Below are positions 11,150-21,635 of a stretch of DNA of 64,000 nucleotides, piece by piece. The translations under genes were made by a program, and so were the position numbers. The stretch's first letter is position 1, and every line of letters begins with the position of its first letter. The notes beneath the pieces were generated by a model, which saw only the letters and a program-made list of their open reading frames with translations, ran no database searches and was not told the DNA's origin. The DNA is taken from positions 76,012,001-76,076,000 of the forward strand of contig OZ231126.1 of NCBI GenBank assembly GCA_965153355.1. The letters are read 5' to 3'. Origin of the DNA: Flaccisagitta enflata (lineage: Eukaryota > Chaetognatha > Sagittoidea > Aphragmophora).

Positions 11150-11579
11150 TACACGCTTTTCATTTTATAAGAACATGGATTTCTGAAGTCACCCTCAGCG
11201 TTCTTATTTTCCGCCTCTTTTTGAGGCTCAAGCGTTCTTAACATGTTCTTATTTTTGAATTAGATAATCTCTTTAATTGTATATCTATATTAATGAAAAA
11301 ATTTGTTTTTTTTTAAGCAATTGTTAAAAAAAAACATTTTCATTAAATAAAAAGAAATGTAATATTAATATTTATTAAATGATGAATTATCATTTTAGAA
11401 GGCATTATCAAAATATCCACCATTCAGGGTTTGTTATCTAATTTTACTTCTTTTTTAAAAACTTATATTCTTATCTTAAAATCTGAGGCTCAGCATGTTC
11501 TTAAGATGTTCTTATTTTTTAGCCAAATCTGAGGCTGATGTTCTTATAAACAGTGTTCTTATAAAAATAAAAGCGTGTA
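11150..11579. mobile_element. Family H MITE, TA-bounded inverted repeat
   Basis: Both ends read inward as ACACGCTTTT...TATAAGAAC, with subterminal TCAGCCTCAGATTT and GTTCTTAACATGTTCTTA blocks on both sides. AT-rich non-coding centre, about 430 bp. Confidence 0.75.
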
Positions 11580-11594
11580 TCGCGAAATTCATCA

Positions 11595-11945
11595 TAATTT
11601 CGATATAAAAGTGCATCATCATCATCGTAATCATCATCATTGACATCATCATCATCACCGACATCGTCGTCATTGCCATCGTCATCGTCGTCATCGTCAT
11701 CATCATCACTATCATCGTCGTCATCGTCAATGTCGTCATCGTCATCGTCATCATCATCGTCATCATCATCACATCATTGTCGTCATCGTCATTGTCATTG
11801 TCGTCATTATCATCGTCATCATCATCGTCATCATCATCGTTTTCATCAGCATCGTCATCATCGTCATAATCATCGTCGTCATCGTCGTCGTCATCATCGT
11901 CATCATCAGCGTCGTCATTACCGTCGTCATCATCTTTGTCGTTAT
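11595..11945. repeat. (ATC/GTC)n trinucleotide array
   Basis: About 350 bp of TCATCA/TCGTCA triplets. Reading the minus strand gives an Asp-rich open frame and the plus strand gives Ser- or His-rich frames; all are repeat translations. Confidence 0.93.
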
Positions 11946-11949
11946 GAAA

Positions 11950-12175
11950 TACCGTGTAAAGTAAGACCACATAAAGTAAGGCCATATAAATTGAGACTGT
12001 ATGTACTATGTAGCTAGACCAAATAAAGAAAGACCGTTTAAAGTTAGACCCTATACAGTAAGACCAAATAAAGTAAGACCGTATACAGTGAGACCCTATA
12101 CAGTAAGACCATATGAAATAAGACCATTCAAACCAACACCACATATAGAAAGACCATATAAACCAAGACCAGGCG
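11950..12175. repeat. 16-bp minisatellite (AAGACCATATACAGTA type)
   Basis: About 14 units, each with a GTAAGACC or GTGAGACC core and a variable six-base spacer (ATATAA, GTATAC, AAATAA). It directly follows the ATC/GTC array. Confidence 0.88.
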
Positions 12176-12229
12176 CATCTTTGGCCTATTGGGCCTTGTT
12201 TTTATAAGAACGTCATTTTCATGTTATTA

Positions 12230-12714
12230 CAGTGGGACCTCGGTTTAAGGGATTTCTAGGGACTGACTATTTTTGTCTCTTAAATCCAAAATCCCTTAAA
12301 TTGAATTCATCATCGAGGATTTTTATATTAGTTACTAAAAATTACCAAATTCATGGTGTAACCACATCCTTTTGATCTAAGTATGTTTATCAACAACGAA
12401 AAATTAGTTTAATGACAGGATATTCATGGCAGAGGAAGTACTTCATCATTTTGCAACAAATATTTTTCTAAAAAATTATCTCAAAATACAATTTTTTTTT
12501 TCAAAATCCATCAAATTAACCTAAAATTTCCCTTGATATAAAGGGTATTTTCAAAAACTTGTCTCTTAAATCCAAATATCCCTTAAATAGAGGTTCCTTG
12601 AATAGAGGTTTTTTAACATTGGAAAAAAGCTGAAAAAATTCGGGACCAGACAGTGTTGTCTCTTGAATGCGGATATCCCTTAAATAGAGGTGCCACTAAG
12701 ATGGGATTTCACTG
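12230..12714. mobile_element. pogo/Tigger-like MITE, 485 bp, nested in family H
   Basis: Ends CAGTGGGACCTC...TTTAAGGGA (left) and, reversed, CAGTGAAATCCC...CTATTTAAGGGA (right), flanked by TA on both sides. CAGTG termini followed by TTTAAGGGA and a TA target are typical of pogo/Tigger-type Tc1/mariner non-autonomous elements. Internal CTCTTAAATCC and CCCTTAAAT motifs recur. No transposase frame. Confidence 0.85.
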
Positions 12715-13138
12715 TATTTTTAAGGCCAAATCAAGCCTTCAACGTTCTTAAAGTGTTCTGAATTTCAAATACTATATTAAAGAAAAGAAACTTTATAATT
12801 TACTATTATTTGATGATACTGTATATATTTCTATCAATAACTACTGAAATAGATACTAAATAACGAAATCAAAATATGTTTATATCAAATGTGATATATA
12901 AATATAATTTCGACTTACATTCGACTTAAATTCGATTTTATTTCGTGTTATCTTGATTCGTTCTAATTTAATTCAATTTGAGTCATTTTATTTTGTTGCC
13001 TTAGTGTGTCTCTGATGAGCCTTTTGTGGTGAAAATATTCAGACTACACAAAATTCCATGTTTTCTACATCAAAAAACAACCTAGTCAGCACATCTCAAT
13101 TCAATCTAGTTCTCATGTCATTGAAAATCATCTTTTAA

Positions 13139-13141
<3 letters not shown>

Positions 13142-13195
<54 letters not shown>
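13142..13195. repeat. (AT)n microsatellite
   Basis: Pure AT, 54 bp. Confidence 0.97.
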
Positions 13196-13200
<5 letters not shown>

Positions 13201-13239
13201 TAGAATATAAAATATATGATATAAAATCATCTTTTAAAT

Positions 13240-13349
<110 letters not shown>

Positions 13350-13645
13350 TACATATCAATATATATCAATATATATCAATATATATCAAAATATATTCAT
13401 CTTTAAGATGAAATTTCATTGTAAATGAACTAAAATTTAAGTGTTTGGTAATGTTTTTTAAATATTATTATTATCAAAATATTTTCATCTAAAATGAAGC
13501 CTTTATATGTTCTTAAGATGTTCTTAATTTTTGGTCGATTCAAAGCCTTGAAGTTCTTATGAACTAGGTTCTTTTAAAAAAAAAGAGTGTAATCAAGCCC
13601 GTTAATGAAGCTGCCTTATTGTAATTACAGGAATGTCTAAGATTT

Positions 13646-13746
13646 TTAGTCGCGGACACGCGACTCTACACCTTGCCGCGTCGGTCGGTCGGTCGGTCCG
13701 TTCGTCAGTCCATACGTCTGTAATATTTTTGAATTCCGGCCTTGTT
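13646..13746 (+). mobile_element. Short family A copy, middle deleted
   Basis: Head TAGTCGCGGACACGCGACTC, CTACACCTTGCCGCG, GTCGGTCGGTCGG, and directly after a short spacer the tail end CCGGCCTTGTTTT. The usual CTTTACTTTTTT to GCACGCGACT section is absent. Confidence 0.75.
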
Positions 13747-14003
13747 TTATATGGACCTTAAATCAAGAAAATTGCGACCGAGGGTTCCATGACGACGGGG
13801 CTTTACGTAGGCAATATCCCTGACAGACCATATTCCCAATCTGAAATAAATGGGAAAGGGCCATGTGTAGACAGGGAAAGCGAAGATTTACATGGGTTCG
13901 AATCCTGTATCAGCTAGAAAAATGGAAAGCCGCTAAAGGCCGCTGCCTAAATGTTGCAGTTTGTTAATAATTTGTGTTCAGCAGCTTCATAGCTACATTG
14001 TAT

Positions 14004-14129
14004 AAACAAGGCCAAGTAGGCCAATGAGGTGCGACGTGTGGATCGTCGAACGAATGCGTTACCCGACCAACCGACCGACCGACCGACCAACGGACAGAGC
14101 CAGTTATAGAGGTGCTATGTCGCACCTAA
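14004..14129 (-). mobile_element. A-related subfamily C copy
   Basis: Reversed, it reads TTTTTAGGTGCGACATAGCA, CCTCTATAACTGGCTCTGTC, GGTCGGTCGGTTGG, then GCCTTGTT. The head hairpin is AGGTGCG...GCACCT instead of AGTCGCG...CGCGACT. Confidence 0.75.
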
Positions 14130-14208
14130 AAAGTACAAATCAAAACACCGTCAGATCTACTTCACTGACAAATATTTACATGCTGCGTCATACACTAACT
14201 CCACTATA

Positions 14209-14405
14209 AACAAGGCCGGATACACGGCAACCCTAGTCGCGTGCGGGTGGGCAGGGGCTGTGATTGAGGTCACCAGATCATTTGGGCAGGAGCAGTGAGG
14301 CCAAATACCGCAAAAACCCGAAAAAAGTAAACTGTGACGGACGGACCAACGGACGGACCGACGGACCGACAAAGCGGGGTGTAGAGTCGCGTAGCACGCT
14401 ACTAA
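14209..14405 (-). mobile_element. Family A repeat, full length
   Basis: Reversed, it has head TAGTAGCGTGCTACGCGACT, CTACACCCCGCTTTGTC, GGTCCGTC run, ACAGTTTACTTTTTTCGGG, TCACTGCTCCTGCCCAAATG, CCCACCCGCACGCGACTAGG and CGTGTATCCGGCCTTGTT. It lies about 80 bp from a subfamily C copy in the same orientation. Confidence 0.9.
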
Positions 14406-14468
14406 AAACGGACTCGAAAGTTTCACTTTTCCTCGCTACCATGTGAGCCCTCACTGACTAGTTAGTCA

Positions 14469-14595
14469 GCCCTGAAAATTGTAATTTTTTCAGCGGGCCC
14501 GTCGGGCCCCGTCGGGTCCGCAGCTAGTTTAATTTGCGGGCCCGACGACCAATTTGCGGGCCTCGGGCCCGCGGGCCCGCTCTATTTTCAGGGCT
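14469..14595. repeat. GC-rich hairpin element
   Basis: AGCCCTGAAAA at the left and TTTTCAGGGCT at the right are perfect inverted ends. Between them lie several GCGGGCCCG and CGGGCCCCG palindromes (GGGCCC six-base core). Short, non-coding, clearly different in base composition from its AT-rich surroundings. Confidence 0.7.
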
Positions 14596-15071
14596 GCATG
14601 TTACTACGCCCATCACTCCTCGTTCTCCATGAAACAGAATCTGAACAAATCTTTCAGCGGCTTTCAATCGAGCTTCAAAGAGGCATTGCTACCCTCCTGT
14701 CCTGATCGAGCGTGACACAGAATCACCAGACGCTGGCGTTAAAAAGAAACTTTCCCAGAATACAAAGTGCTCTCCTCGCGCTTTGCTTTACTGCTCCTTT
14801 GTTATTGTTTTTCTCATTTTCTTTTTTTTCATCGCGCAACATCTTTGAAATTTTATATTTTTTTTCTGTTTTCCTTTCTCTCTTTCACAGACGTTAAATC
14901 CTATGCCGTATTAGCGGGTATGCGCTCTTGCGATGTTCAACTGTACTGGTTTATGCTCATAAGTCATAGAATATGGCATGAATATTTGTTTGGTGGAAAA
15001 TACCCTTACCGACCTCTGCTTTTAAATTGCGACCCCTGGCTCGAGTTACGGCCCCTTTATGAGTTTAAAAC

Positions 15072-15389
15072 AGGCCTGTATATAGTTGCATATTCCCCCC
15101 CCCCCCGGCAGGGGGGGGGGAATAAAATCAAAGGATTTGGAAATGGGGAAGAAAATCAAAGGGTAGAAAAACCAAAAACAGAAAAATATAGAGGATATTA
15201 CACTTTTGGCAGTACTAAAATGTAATATTTAGTCACCACAACACTATTTCATACTATTTAAACCAAAATATTACTATATAGGGGGTATATGGGGAAGAAA
15301 ATCAAATGTAGTTCCACCCCGTGGGGAAGAAAATCAAAGGACCAGGGGGGGGAAAGAAATCAAAGGTCGTGCAACTATATACACCCCTG
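15072..15389. mobile_element. Family F: G/C-tract hairpin MITE
   Basis: Ends AGGCCTGTATATAGTTGCA and, reversed, AGGGGTGTATATAGTTGCA. Long C and G tracts lie just inside the left end and a G tract inside the right. The interior repeats GGGGAAGAAAATCAAAG four times. Relatives lie at 54893, 41777 (interrupted), 18177, 21368 and 7655. Confidence 0.8.
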
Positions 15390-16139
15390 GTTTAAAATGA
15401 TACAAAACTTGACATAACTGGGGCCAGGGTAGTGGAAAAGGTAGAGGTGTTTGTAATCGCCAAAGGGACATCCATGTCAAATTTCATAAGAATTTGCCAG
15501 GTAGTTTCTTCTGGCGACATGCATGGTTCAAAAACCCCTTCAATGAGGCAGCTTTCATGACCTCAAACCCTTCCCCTACCTCTATCTATTCGGCCCTTGT
15601 CCCCTTGCCCTCTTCTATCGCGCCCCATCTCAGCACGCCTTTGATAAGGCATTATTCGCCTCAGATGAGGCATCGTTCGCGACCCCGCATCCTGCCCCTG
15701 TCCCCCTTCTATCCTTCCCCTGCCCCTCCTTCTATCACGCCCGATTTAAACACGCCTCAGATGAGGCATCGTTTGCGACCCCGCATCCTGCCCCTGCCCC
15801 CTTCTATCCTTCCCCTGCCCCTTCTTCTTTCGCGCCCCATTTCAATACGCCTCAGATGAGGCATCGTTCGCGACCCCGTCCCCAAATTATATCTTCGGGT
15901 GAAGACTTTCGTACTAATTTTCCATCGTAGTCTCACATCTCCTGAGAAAATAGCCTCAGGACACAGGCTTGATATCAAAGTTACCGACAACATCTCTCTC
16001 TTACCGTTGCTCTCTCTCTCTCTCTTGCCTTGGAGTCTTTATTATCTTTTTCTTCCTTTTCTCTCTACTCGGATTTCTTTTCATGTCTTCCTTCCTATTT
16101 TGTTTTTATCTCCTGATGTCATCATTGTGCTCAGTAACA
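15390..16139. repeat. Low-copy tandem block, no gene recognised
   Basis: From 15640 to 15885 a roughly 100-bp unit is repeated about two and a half times (GCCTCAGATGAGGCATCG, CGACCCCGCATCCTGCCCC, CTTCTATCCTTCCCCTGCCC). GCCTCAGATGAGGC is itself a palindrome. The open frames here follow this repeat. Confidence 0.7.
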
Positions 16140-16757
16140 CTCTTTTTTTTATTTAAGGACCAATTAATTTTTCTGAGGCTGAGATGTCCTTAGGTTTTTG
16201 CGGGTTTAAGGCTCAAATATTGTTACCATGTTCCTTATTCTTCAGTCGCGGACACGCAAGAGGCTTTGTCCATCCGTCCGTCCGTCGTTCCATTTGTCCA
16301 TTGGTCCGGGGTTATTGAGTTGAAAAGTGTAATCAAGTCTATGTTTGTATGTGGGGGATGGGAGTTTGGGGTGGATGGGGGTTGGATGCCCCTGCCCATC
16401 CATCCGCAACGATATTGTGACCCCGCGTTACTTATTCTATGGTTTTCTGATGACATACATTGATGTAACTTGAAAAAAAAAGTGAGAGAATACAAGCAAA
16501 GTATAGTACTAACAGGTGTATTTTTGTTCATAAAAAGACTTTAAGTTCCATGTAAAAAAATATTGTTGGTTTAATTAAAAAAAAAAAGATTTTCCTTTAA
16601 GAATTTTTCAAAAGATAGTTTTGATGGTTAGCATAAAGAAATTTTTACAAATCTGAGGCTGGGCCTTGTCTTTAAAACGTTTTTAATTTTTGGCAAAATT
16701 TCAGCCTCATGTCCTTATAAACTTTGCCCTTACTCAAAAAAAAAAAAAAGATGTATA
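16140..16757. mobile_element. Family H relative with a family A head nested inside
   Basis: The left part has CTGAGGCTGAGATGTCCTTA and the right part TCTGAGGCTGGGCCTTGTC plus TCAGCCTCATGTCCTTATAA, the inverted blocks typical of family H. The A-like insert starts at about 16244. Confidence 0.5.
16244..16330 (+). mobile_element. Partial A-type head nested in family H
   Basis: AGTCGCGGACACGC, then AAGAGGCTTTGTCC and GTCCGTCCGTCG. It combines an A-type left hairpin arm with the AGAGGCTTTGTCC block of subfamily B, so it looks like a mosaic or deletion. Confidence 0.6.
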
Positions 16758-16996
16758 TCACAGAAAAATGGGTGTACGACTCACATTCATTTAGGGTTTC
16801 TAGGCTCGGTTCAAAATATTTGACAAACTGGGTAGTTTTTTAAATCTTTCCTCCCATCTGTCATGCGGTTTGTCACATTCTTTCACGAGCGATCTTTGCC
16901 TGAAACCTCAGATGAACAATGCTAATAATTCCTCCAGCTTTCACGCGCGCTTATGCAGGAATGTATAATGAATATTGTCGGAAAAAAGTCGAAGTC

Positions 16997-17604
16997 AGTC
17001 TTCAACTTTTTGACACATTCGAGAGAAACAGGGTTTTCATTTTCTTATAGGGAAATTGTGGCTCTCCACTGATCGAATGGGGCCTCCAATGAAATTGATA
17101 GGGTAAGTAAATTCGATAATTCTCTTTCATTTGGCGCCAAGCAGAATGCTCTACGACAAATATTTTTCACGCTAAGATTTTTTAAAGATTTATTTACAAA
17201 AAAATTGAATGAAATTTTTCTCGATTTTTTATGATTTTGTGTAGGATCAATAAAGGAGTGTATTTATATTTACTTGAGCATGCAAATACAAAAAAAAAAC
17301 AGTCTTCAACTTTTTGACATATTTGAGAGAAACAGAGTTTAAATTTCTTATAGGGAAGTTGTTGCTCTCCATCAACCGAATGGGGCCTCCAATGAAATTA
17401 TTAGGGTGAGTAAATTCGATAATTCTCTTTCATTTGGTGCCAAGCAGAATGCTCTATGACAAATATTTTTCACACTATAATTTTTTAAAGATTCATTTAC
17501 AAAAAATTTGAATGGAATTTTTTTTTCGATTTTTTATGATTTTGTGTAGGATCAATGAAGGAGTGTATTTATGTTTACTTGAGCATGCAAATACAAAAAA
17601 AAAA
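16997..17604. repeat. 304-bp tandem duplication
   Basis: Two consecutive units with scattered substitutions, each opening AGTCTTCAACTTTTTGACA and closing GAGCATGCAAATACAAAAAA. Each holds TCCAATGAAATT followed by AGGGTAAGTAAA or AGGGTGAGTAAA, but no open frame. Confidence 0.9.
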
Positions 17605-17990
17605 CATGTTCATGAGCACAGCTGCTCATCTGTGAGGGCGTTTTTTGAGCATTTTAGCTTATTTAGCTCACTTGGCTCAGTCTATTCTTTATGATTTCAA
17701 ATACAATAAATGAATAAAAATTTTCATACTTGTTTAAGCAAGCAAATAAAAAAAAACATGTCAGTGAGCAAAGCTGCTCATCTGTGAGGGCGTTTTTAAG
17801 TATTCCAGCACATTTAGCTCATTTAGCTTGCTTCTTTTCTCTGATTTTAAATAGGGTAAATAAACTAGTGCAAATACAATTTATACAAAAAACAAGAAAG
17901 AATGTTAGTGAGCAAAGCTGGTTGTCTGGTTGAATTATTTTGCATATTTTAGCTCATCTAGCTCATTTGGCTCAGTCCTATTTTTTTTTT
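17605..17990. repeat. Three tandem units of about 150 bp
   Basis: Units start at about 17605, 17758 and 17902 with ATGTTCATGAGCACAGCTG-like openings, and each contains TTTAGCTCATTTAGCT-type runs. They abut the 304-bp duplication, whose end (GCAAATACAAAAAAAAAAC) resembles their junctions. Confidence 0.8.
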
Positions 17991-18176
17991 CTGATGTTCA
18001 GTGCAATCAATATAAACAATTGCTCTTGATTTGATTTAACAAATAAAACAAAGTTCAGTGACTGAAGATAAAAGCATGGGAAAAATGACCAATGCTCACA
18101 ACTTTTTTCCTCACGGCGACAGCCGCCATTATTGGTAAAGTTGCGGGGAAACATTGGGTTTGAAATGGGCAACCAG

Positions 18177-18345
18177 AGGGGGAAAAAGAGAAAAGAAGAG
18201 AAAATTTGAGGAAATTTATACTTGTGGTTCTAAAACAAATATGATTAGTATATCACAATTTGTCACTATTTGAGCTCATAATGTGCTGTTATATTGCTCT
18301 ATGGGAAAGAAATCCAAGACGGGGAGAGGGGGGGGGGATGAATCA
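18177..18345. mobile_element. Diverged family F fragment
   Basis: CTGTTATATTGCTCTATGGG and a GGGGAGAGGGGGGGG tract match the interior of the copy at 54893 (TGTTTTATTGCTCTGTGGGG). Borders are lost. Confidence 0.4.
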
Positions 18346-18489
18346 GTCCATGAACATACGCTACCCACGGTTTTGCAGTCTTTCTCCAATCAAAGATTTC
18401 TCCATCTTTCCTAACACCAATGTAACCCTGAGACTTTTTCTTTGCGCCCTCAAGGAACCAACTTCACCGATATTCTCTTCTCGTTCATT

Positions 18490-18566
18490 TTTTTTCTTAT
18501 TCTTTTTCCTTTTTTCTTTTTCCTTTTTTCTTTTTTCTTTTTTCTTTTTTCTTTTTTCTTTTTTGG
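18490..18566. repeat. (TTTTTTC)n tract
   Basis: Heptamer-type T/C repeat running straight into the D element. Confidence 0.93.
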
Positions 18567-19327
18567 GCAGCGGCCCCAAAGGGGCCAATGACCTATGCTT
18601 TCACATATGCAGAAATTTCTCCTCCTGCTCCTCCTCCTTCTTCTTTGTACCAGCCCCCCTCCCCACCTCAAGAACCAAATCACAGCCTTGAGGCCTAAAT
18701 CCCAGCTTCAAGGCCCAAATCCCAGCCTCAAGACCCAAATCCCAGCCTAAAGGTCCAAATCCCACCTCCAAGGCCCCAATCCCAGCCTCAATGCCCAATT
18801 TCCAGCCTCAAAGACCAAATCCCAGCCTTGAGATCCAAAAGCCTTGAAGCAAAAATCCCAGCCTCAAGGCCCAAATTCTAGCCCAAGGCCAAAATCCTAG
18901 CCCCTAGGCCTAAATCCCAGCCTCAAGGCCCAAATCCTAGCCTCGATGCCCAAATTCTAGCCCAAGGCCAAAATCCTAGCCTCAAGGTCAAAATCCCAGC
19001 CTCAATGCCCAAATCCCAGCCCCAAGGCCTTAATCCCAGCCTCGATGCCCAAATCCCAGCCAAAAGACCTACATTCCAGCTCAAAGGCTAAAGTCCCAGC
19101 ACTAAGGCCCAATTCCAGTCCCTATCCTACCCTTAAAGCCCCAATTTCAACCTCAAGGTCAATATTCTAGCCTCAAGGCCCATATCTCAACCTCTAAACC
19201 CATACCTTTTTCAATGACACTGCCTAAAGGAGCATAGGTCAGCCGCCCTTCTCACCACCTCCCACTCACAACCACTCATGTACGGGCAACAGGTACCGCT
19301 GACCATCTAACGCTTTTGAGACTATTC
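18567..19327 (+). mobile_element. Superfamily D element, complete, 760 bp
   Basis: Left arm GGGCAGCGGCCCCAAAGGGG, CCAATGACCTATGCTTTCAC, then a CTCCTCC tract. The central array (18667-19205) has about 27 units of CCCAGCCTCAAGGCCCAAAT type, all in one orientation. The right arm is degraded (AGCATAGGTCAGCCGCCCTT, CAGGTACCGCTGACCATCTA, ACGCTTTTGAGACTATT). Confidence 0.85.
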
Positions 19328-19672
19328 TTTTTTCTTTTCTTTTTTCTTTTTTCTTTTTTCTTTTTTTTTTCTTTCTTTTTTCTTTTTTCTTTTTTCTTTT
19401 TTCTTTTTTCTTTCTTTTTTTTTCTTTTTCTTTTTCTTCCTTTTTTTTCTTTTTCTTTTTCTTTTTTTTTCTTTTTCTTTTTCTTTCTTTTCCTCTTTCT
19501 CCTTTTCTCCTTTTCCATTTCCACTTTTAATGCGGACAGTTTTCCGCCTGCCCACCTCATATCCCTTGTTCCTTTCCTTTTTCCTTTTCCTTTTCTTTTT
19601 CTTTTTCCTTTTCTTTTTTTCCTTTTCCTTTTTCTTTTTTTTTTTTTTCTTTTTCTTTCTCTTTTCAATTCT
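19320..19672. repeat. (TTTTTC)n polypyrimidine tract
   Basis: About 350 bp of TTTTTC/TTTCTT interrupted once at about 19530-19565. The long Lys- or Phe-rich open frames over it are repeat translations. Confidence 0.95.
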
Positions 19673-19895
19673 GCCAAGCCTCAAATTATCCCTCTCAAAT
19701 ATCAAATCAAAGCTCTCAGATCTCAATGCAGCCCTCTAAGCCCTATATTCTACCCTCCCAAGCCTCAAATCATCCCTCTCAAATATCATATTAACCCTCT
19801 CAGACCTCAATTCAGCCCTCTCAGCCCTCAATTCTACCCTCCCAAACCTCAAATCATCCCTCTCAAGACTCAAATCTGCCATCTCAAGCTTCTAA
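19672..19895 (+). repeat. E-type array without arms
   Basis: About twelve units of CCTCAAATCATCCCTCTCAA or CCCTCTCAGCCCTCAATTC, the same composition as the inner arrays of E elements. Confidence 0.8.
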
Positions 19896-19899
19896 AAGA

Positions 19900-20075
19900 C
19901 TCTCTTCTTCTTCCCCTTCGTCTTCTCCTTCGTCTTATTCTTCTTCTCCTTCTTCTTCTTCTTATCCTTCTTCCTCAACCTTCTTCTTCTTATCCTTCTT
20001 CTTCTTCTTCTATTTCTTCTTCTTCTTCTTCTTCTTCTTCTTCCTCTCTTTCTTCTTCTTCTTCTTCCTCTCTTT
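19900..20075. repeat. (TTC)n/(TCTTCC)n tract
   Basis: TTCTTC runs with CCTTCG interruptions between two E-type blocks. Confidence 0.93.
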
Positions 20076-20640
20076 GGGCAGCGGCCTCGAAGGGGACAAA
20101 GTCCTGTAGAACACAGGGGGACTTTCGTTCGTCCATTTGTCCGTTCGTCCATTCGTCCGTTCGTCCGCCCGTCCCCCCAGGCCCTCTCAGGCCTGAAATA
20201 TGCCCTGTCAGGCCTGAAATCTGACTTATCAGGCCTGAAATCTACCCTCTCTGGCCTGAAATCTGCCCTCTCAAGCCTTGAATCTGACCTCTCCGGCCTG
20301 AAATCTGCCCAAAGGCTTGCAATCTGTCCTCGCAAGCCTTAAATCTGCCCTCTCATGCAGATTCAAGGTTTGAGAGGGCAGATTTCAGGCCTGAGAGGGG
20401 GATTTCAGGCCTGATAGGGCAGATTTTAGGCTTGAGAGGGCAGATTTAGGGCCTGAGAGGGCCTGGGGGAGATGGACGGACGGACGGATGGACAGACAAA
20501 CGAAAGTCCCCCTGTGTTCTGCAGAACTTTGTCCCCTTCAGGCCGCTGCCCTGCTTCCTCTCACTCAAATTTAAAATCAAGCAAAGCAGGACAACGGGTA
20601 TCGCTGACCACATATTGCCCTTGGGCGACCTGTTCTTCTT
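20076..20640. mobile_element. Superfamily E element, complete, inverted-arm
   Basis: The left arm GGGCAGCGGCCTCGAAGGGG, ACAAAGTCCTGTAGAACACA, GGGGGACTTTCG and a CGTCC tetranucleotide run mirror the right arm: CGAAAGTCCCCCTGTGTTCT, GCAGAACTTTGTCCCC, TTCAGGCCGCTGCCCTGC. The inner array runs as GGCCTGAAATCTGCCCTCTC and flips to its reverse complement at about 20360. The right end continues to CGGGTATCGCTGACCACATA and TTGCCCTTGGGCGAC. Confidence 0.88.
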
Positions 20641-20877
20641 CTTCTTCTTTTTCTTCTCCTCCTCTTCCTTTTTTCCGCAGCCCTCTACATCTTTGCTGCC
20701 ACACAAGAAGAAAGGAAAGGAGAGGCAAAAAGAAAACGAAATTAAAAACTTTGGATTTTTTGCCTTTGACTTTAAAAACGATACTCAATCCCCGCCTACC
20801 TTTAACCGAAGACCTTTCCACCTTGCTTCGGCGTGGTTCTTATGCTACCGACTGTGTGTGTGTCTGTGTTTTGTGTT

Positions 20878-21093
<216 letters not shown>

Positions 21094-21367
21094 AGAGAGC
21101 CTTTCCTACTCATCACACTTCTAGGCCTAACAACCCCCAACTTCAGAGGCACTCTTCTCCTTCTCTTCATACTCCAAGGGCTAACAACCCCTAAAGGAAC
21201 CCTTTCCTCCTTTTCATCACAGTCTTAGGCCCGACAACCCCTAGCTTCAGAAACCCTCTTGCTCATTCTTCCATCTTTCGCTTGAACAACCCCCGCTACG
21301 CCGGTGGTTTCCCTTTTCCATGTAAGTAACTCTATCGATTACAATATATTTTGAAAATTTTCCGGGG

Positions 21368-21545
21368 GTATATAAAGTACAGTGGTTTTTTATTTCTTCG
21401 CCCCCCCCCCCACTGGTCTTTGATTATCTTACTGTTGGGTCGAAGAATTGTTTCATTTTAGTCAGAATGTTAAAAAAATGTCTTGTAGTGATCAAATACC
21501 TCCCCCCTCTTCCTCGACGGGGGAATACTCAACAATTTTCATCCC
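21368..21545. mobile_element. Diverged family F copy
   Basis: GGGGGTATATAAAGTAC, a CCCCCCCCCC tract, CTGGTCTTTGATTATCTT and at the far side CTCCCCCCTCTTCCTCG plus GGGGGAATACTCAAC correspond to family F motifs. Confidence 0.5.
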
Positions 21546-21635
21546 TAAATTTCTCTTTCTGATATTCCTTTCGCTTTAAGCCTTCAAGTTTCTTGCGTGT
21601 TTGCCGAGGGGACTAGGTTTTTTTGATCGATTTTT

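Noticed and set aside
13860-13920. Possible tRNA gene (GGGTTCGAATCCTG at about 13897)
   Set aside because: Only a T-arm-like 3' half is present. No D-arm or A-box at the right distance and no complementary acceptor stem upstream.
14767-15225. 152-codon plus frame with hydrophobic N-terminus
   Set aside because: Its last third runs into the family F element, and the start codon is not ATG; no domain.
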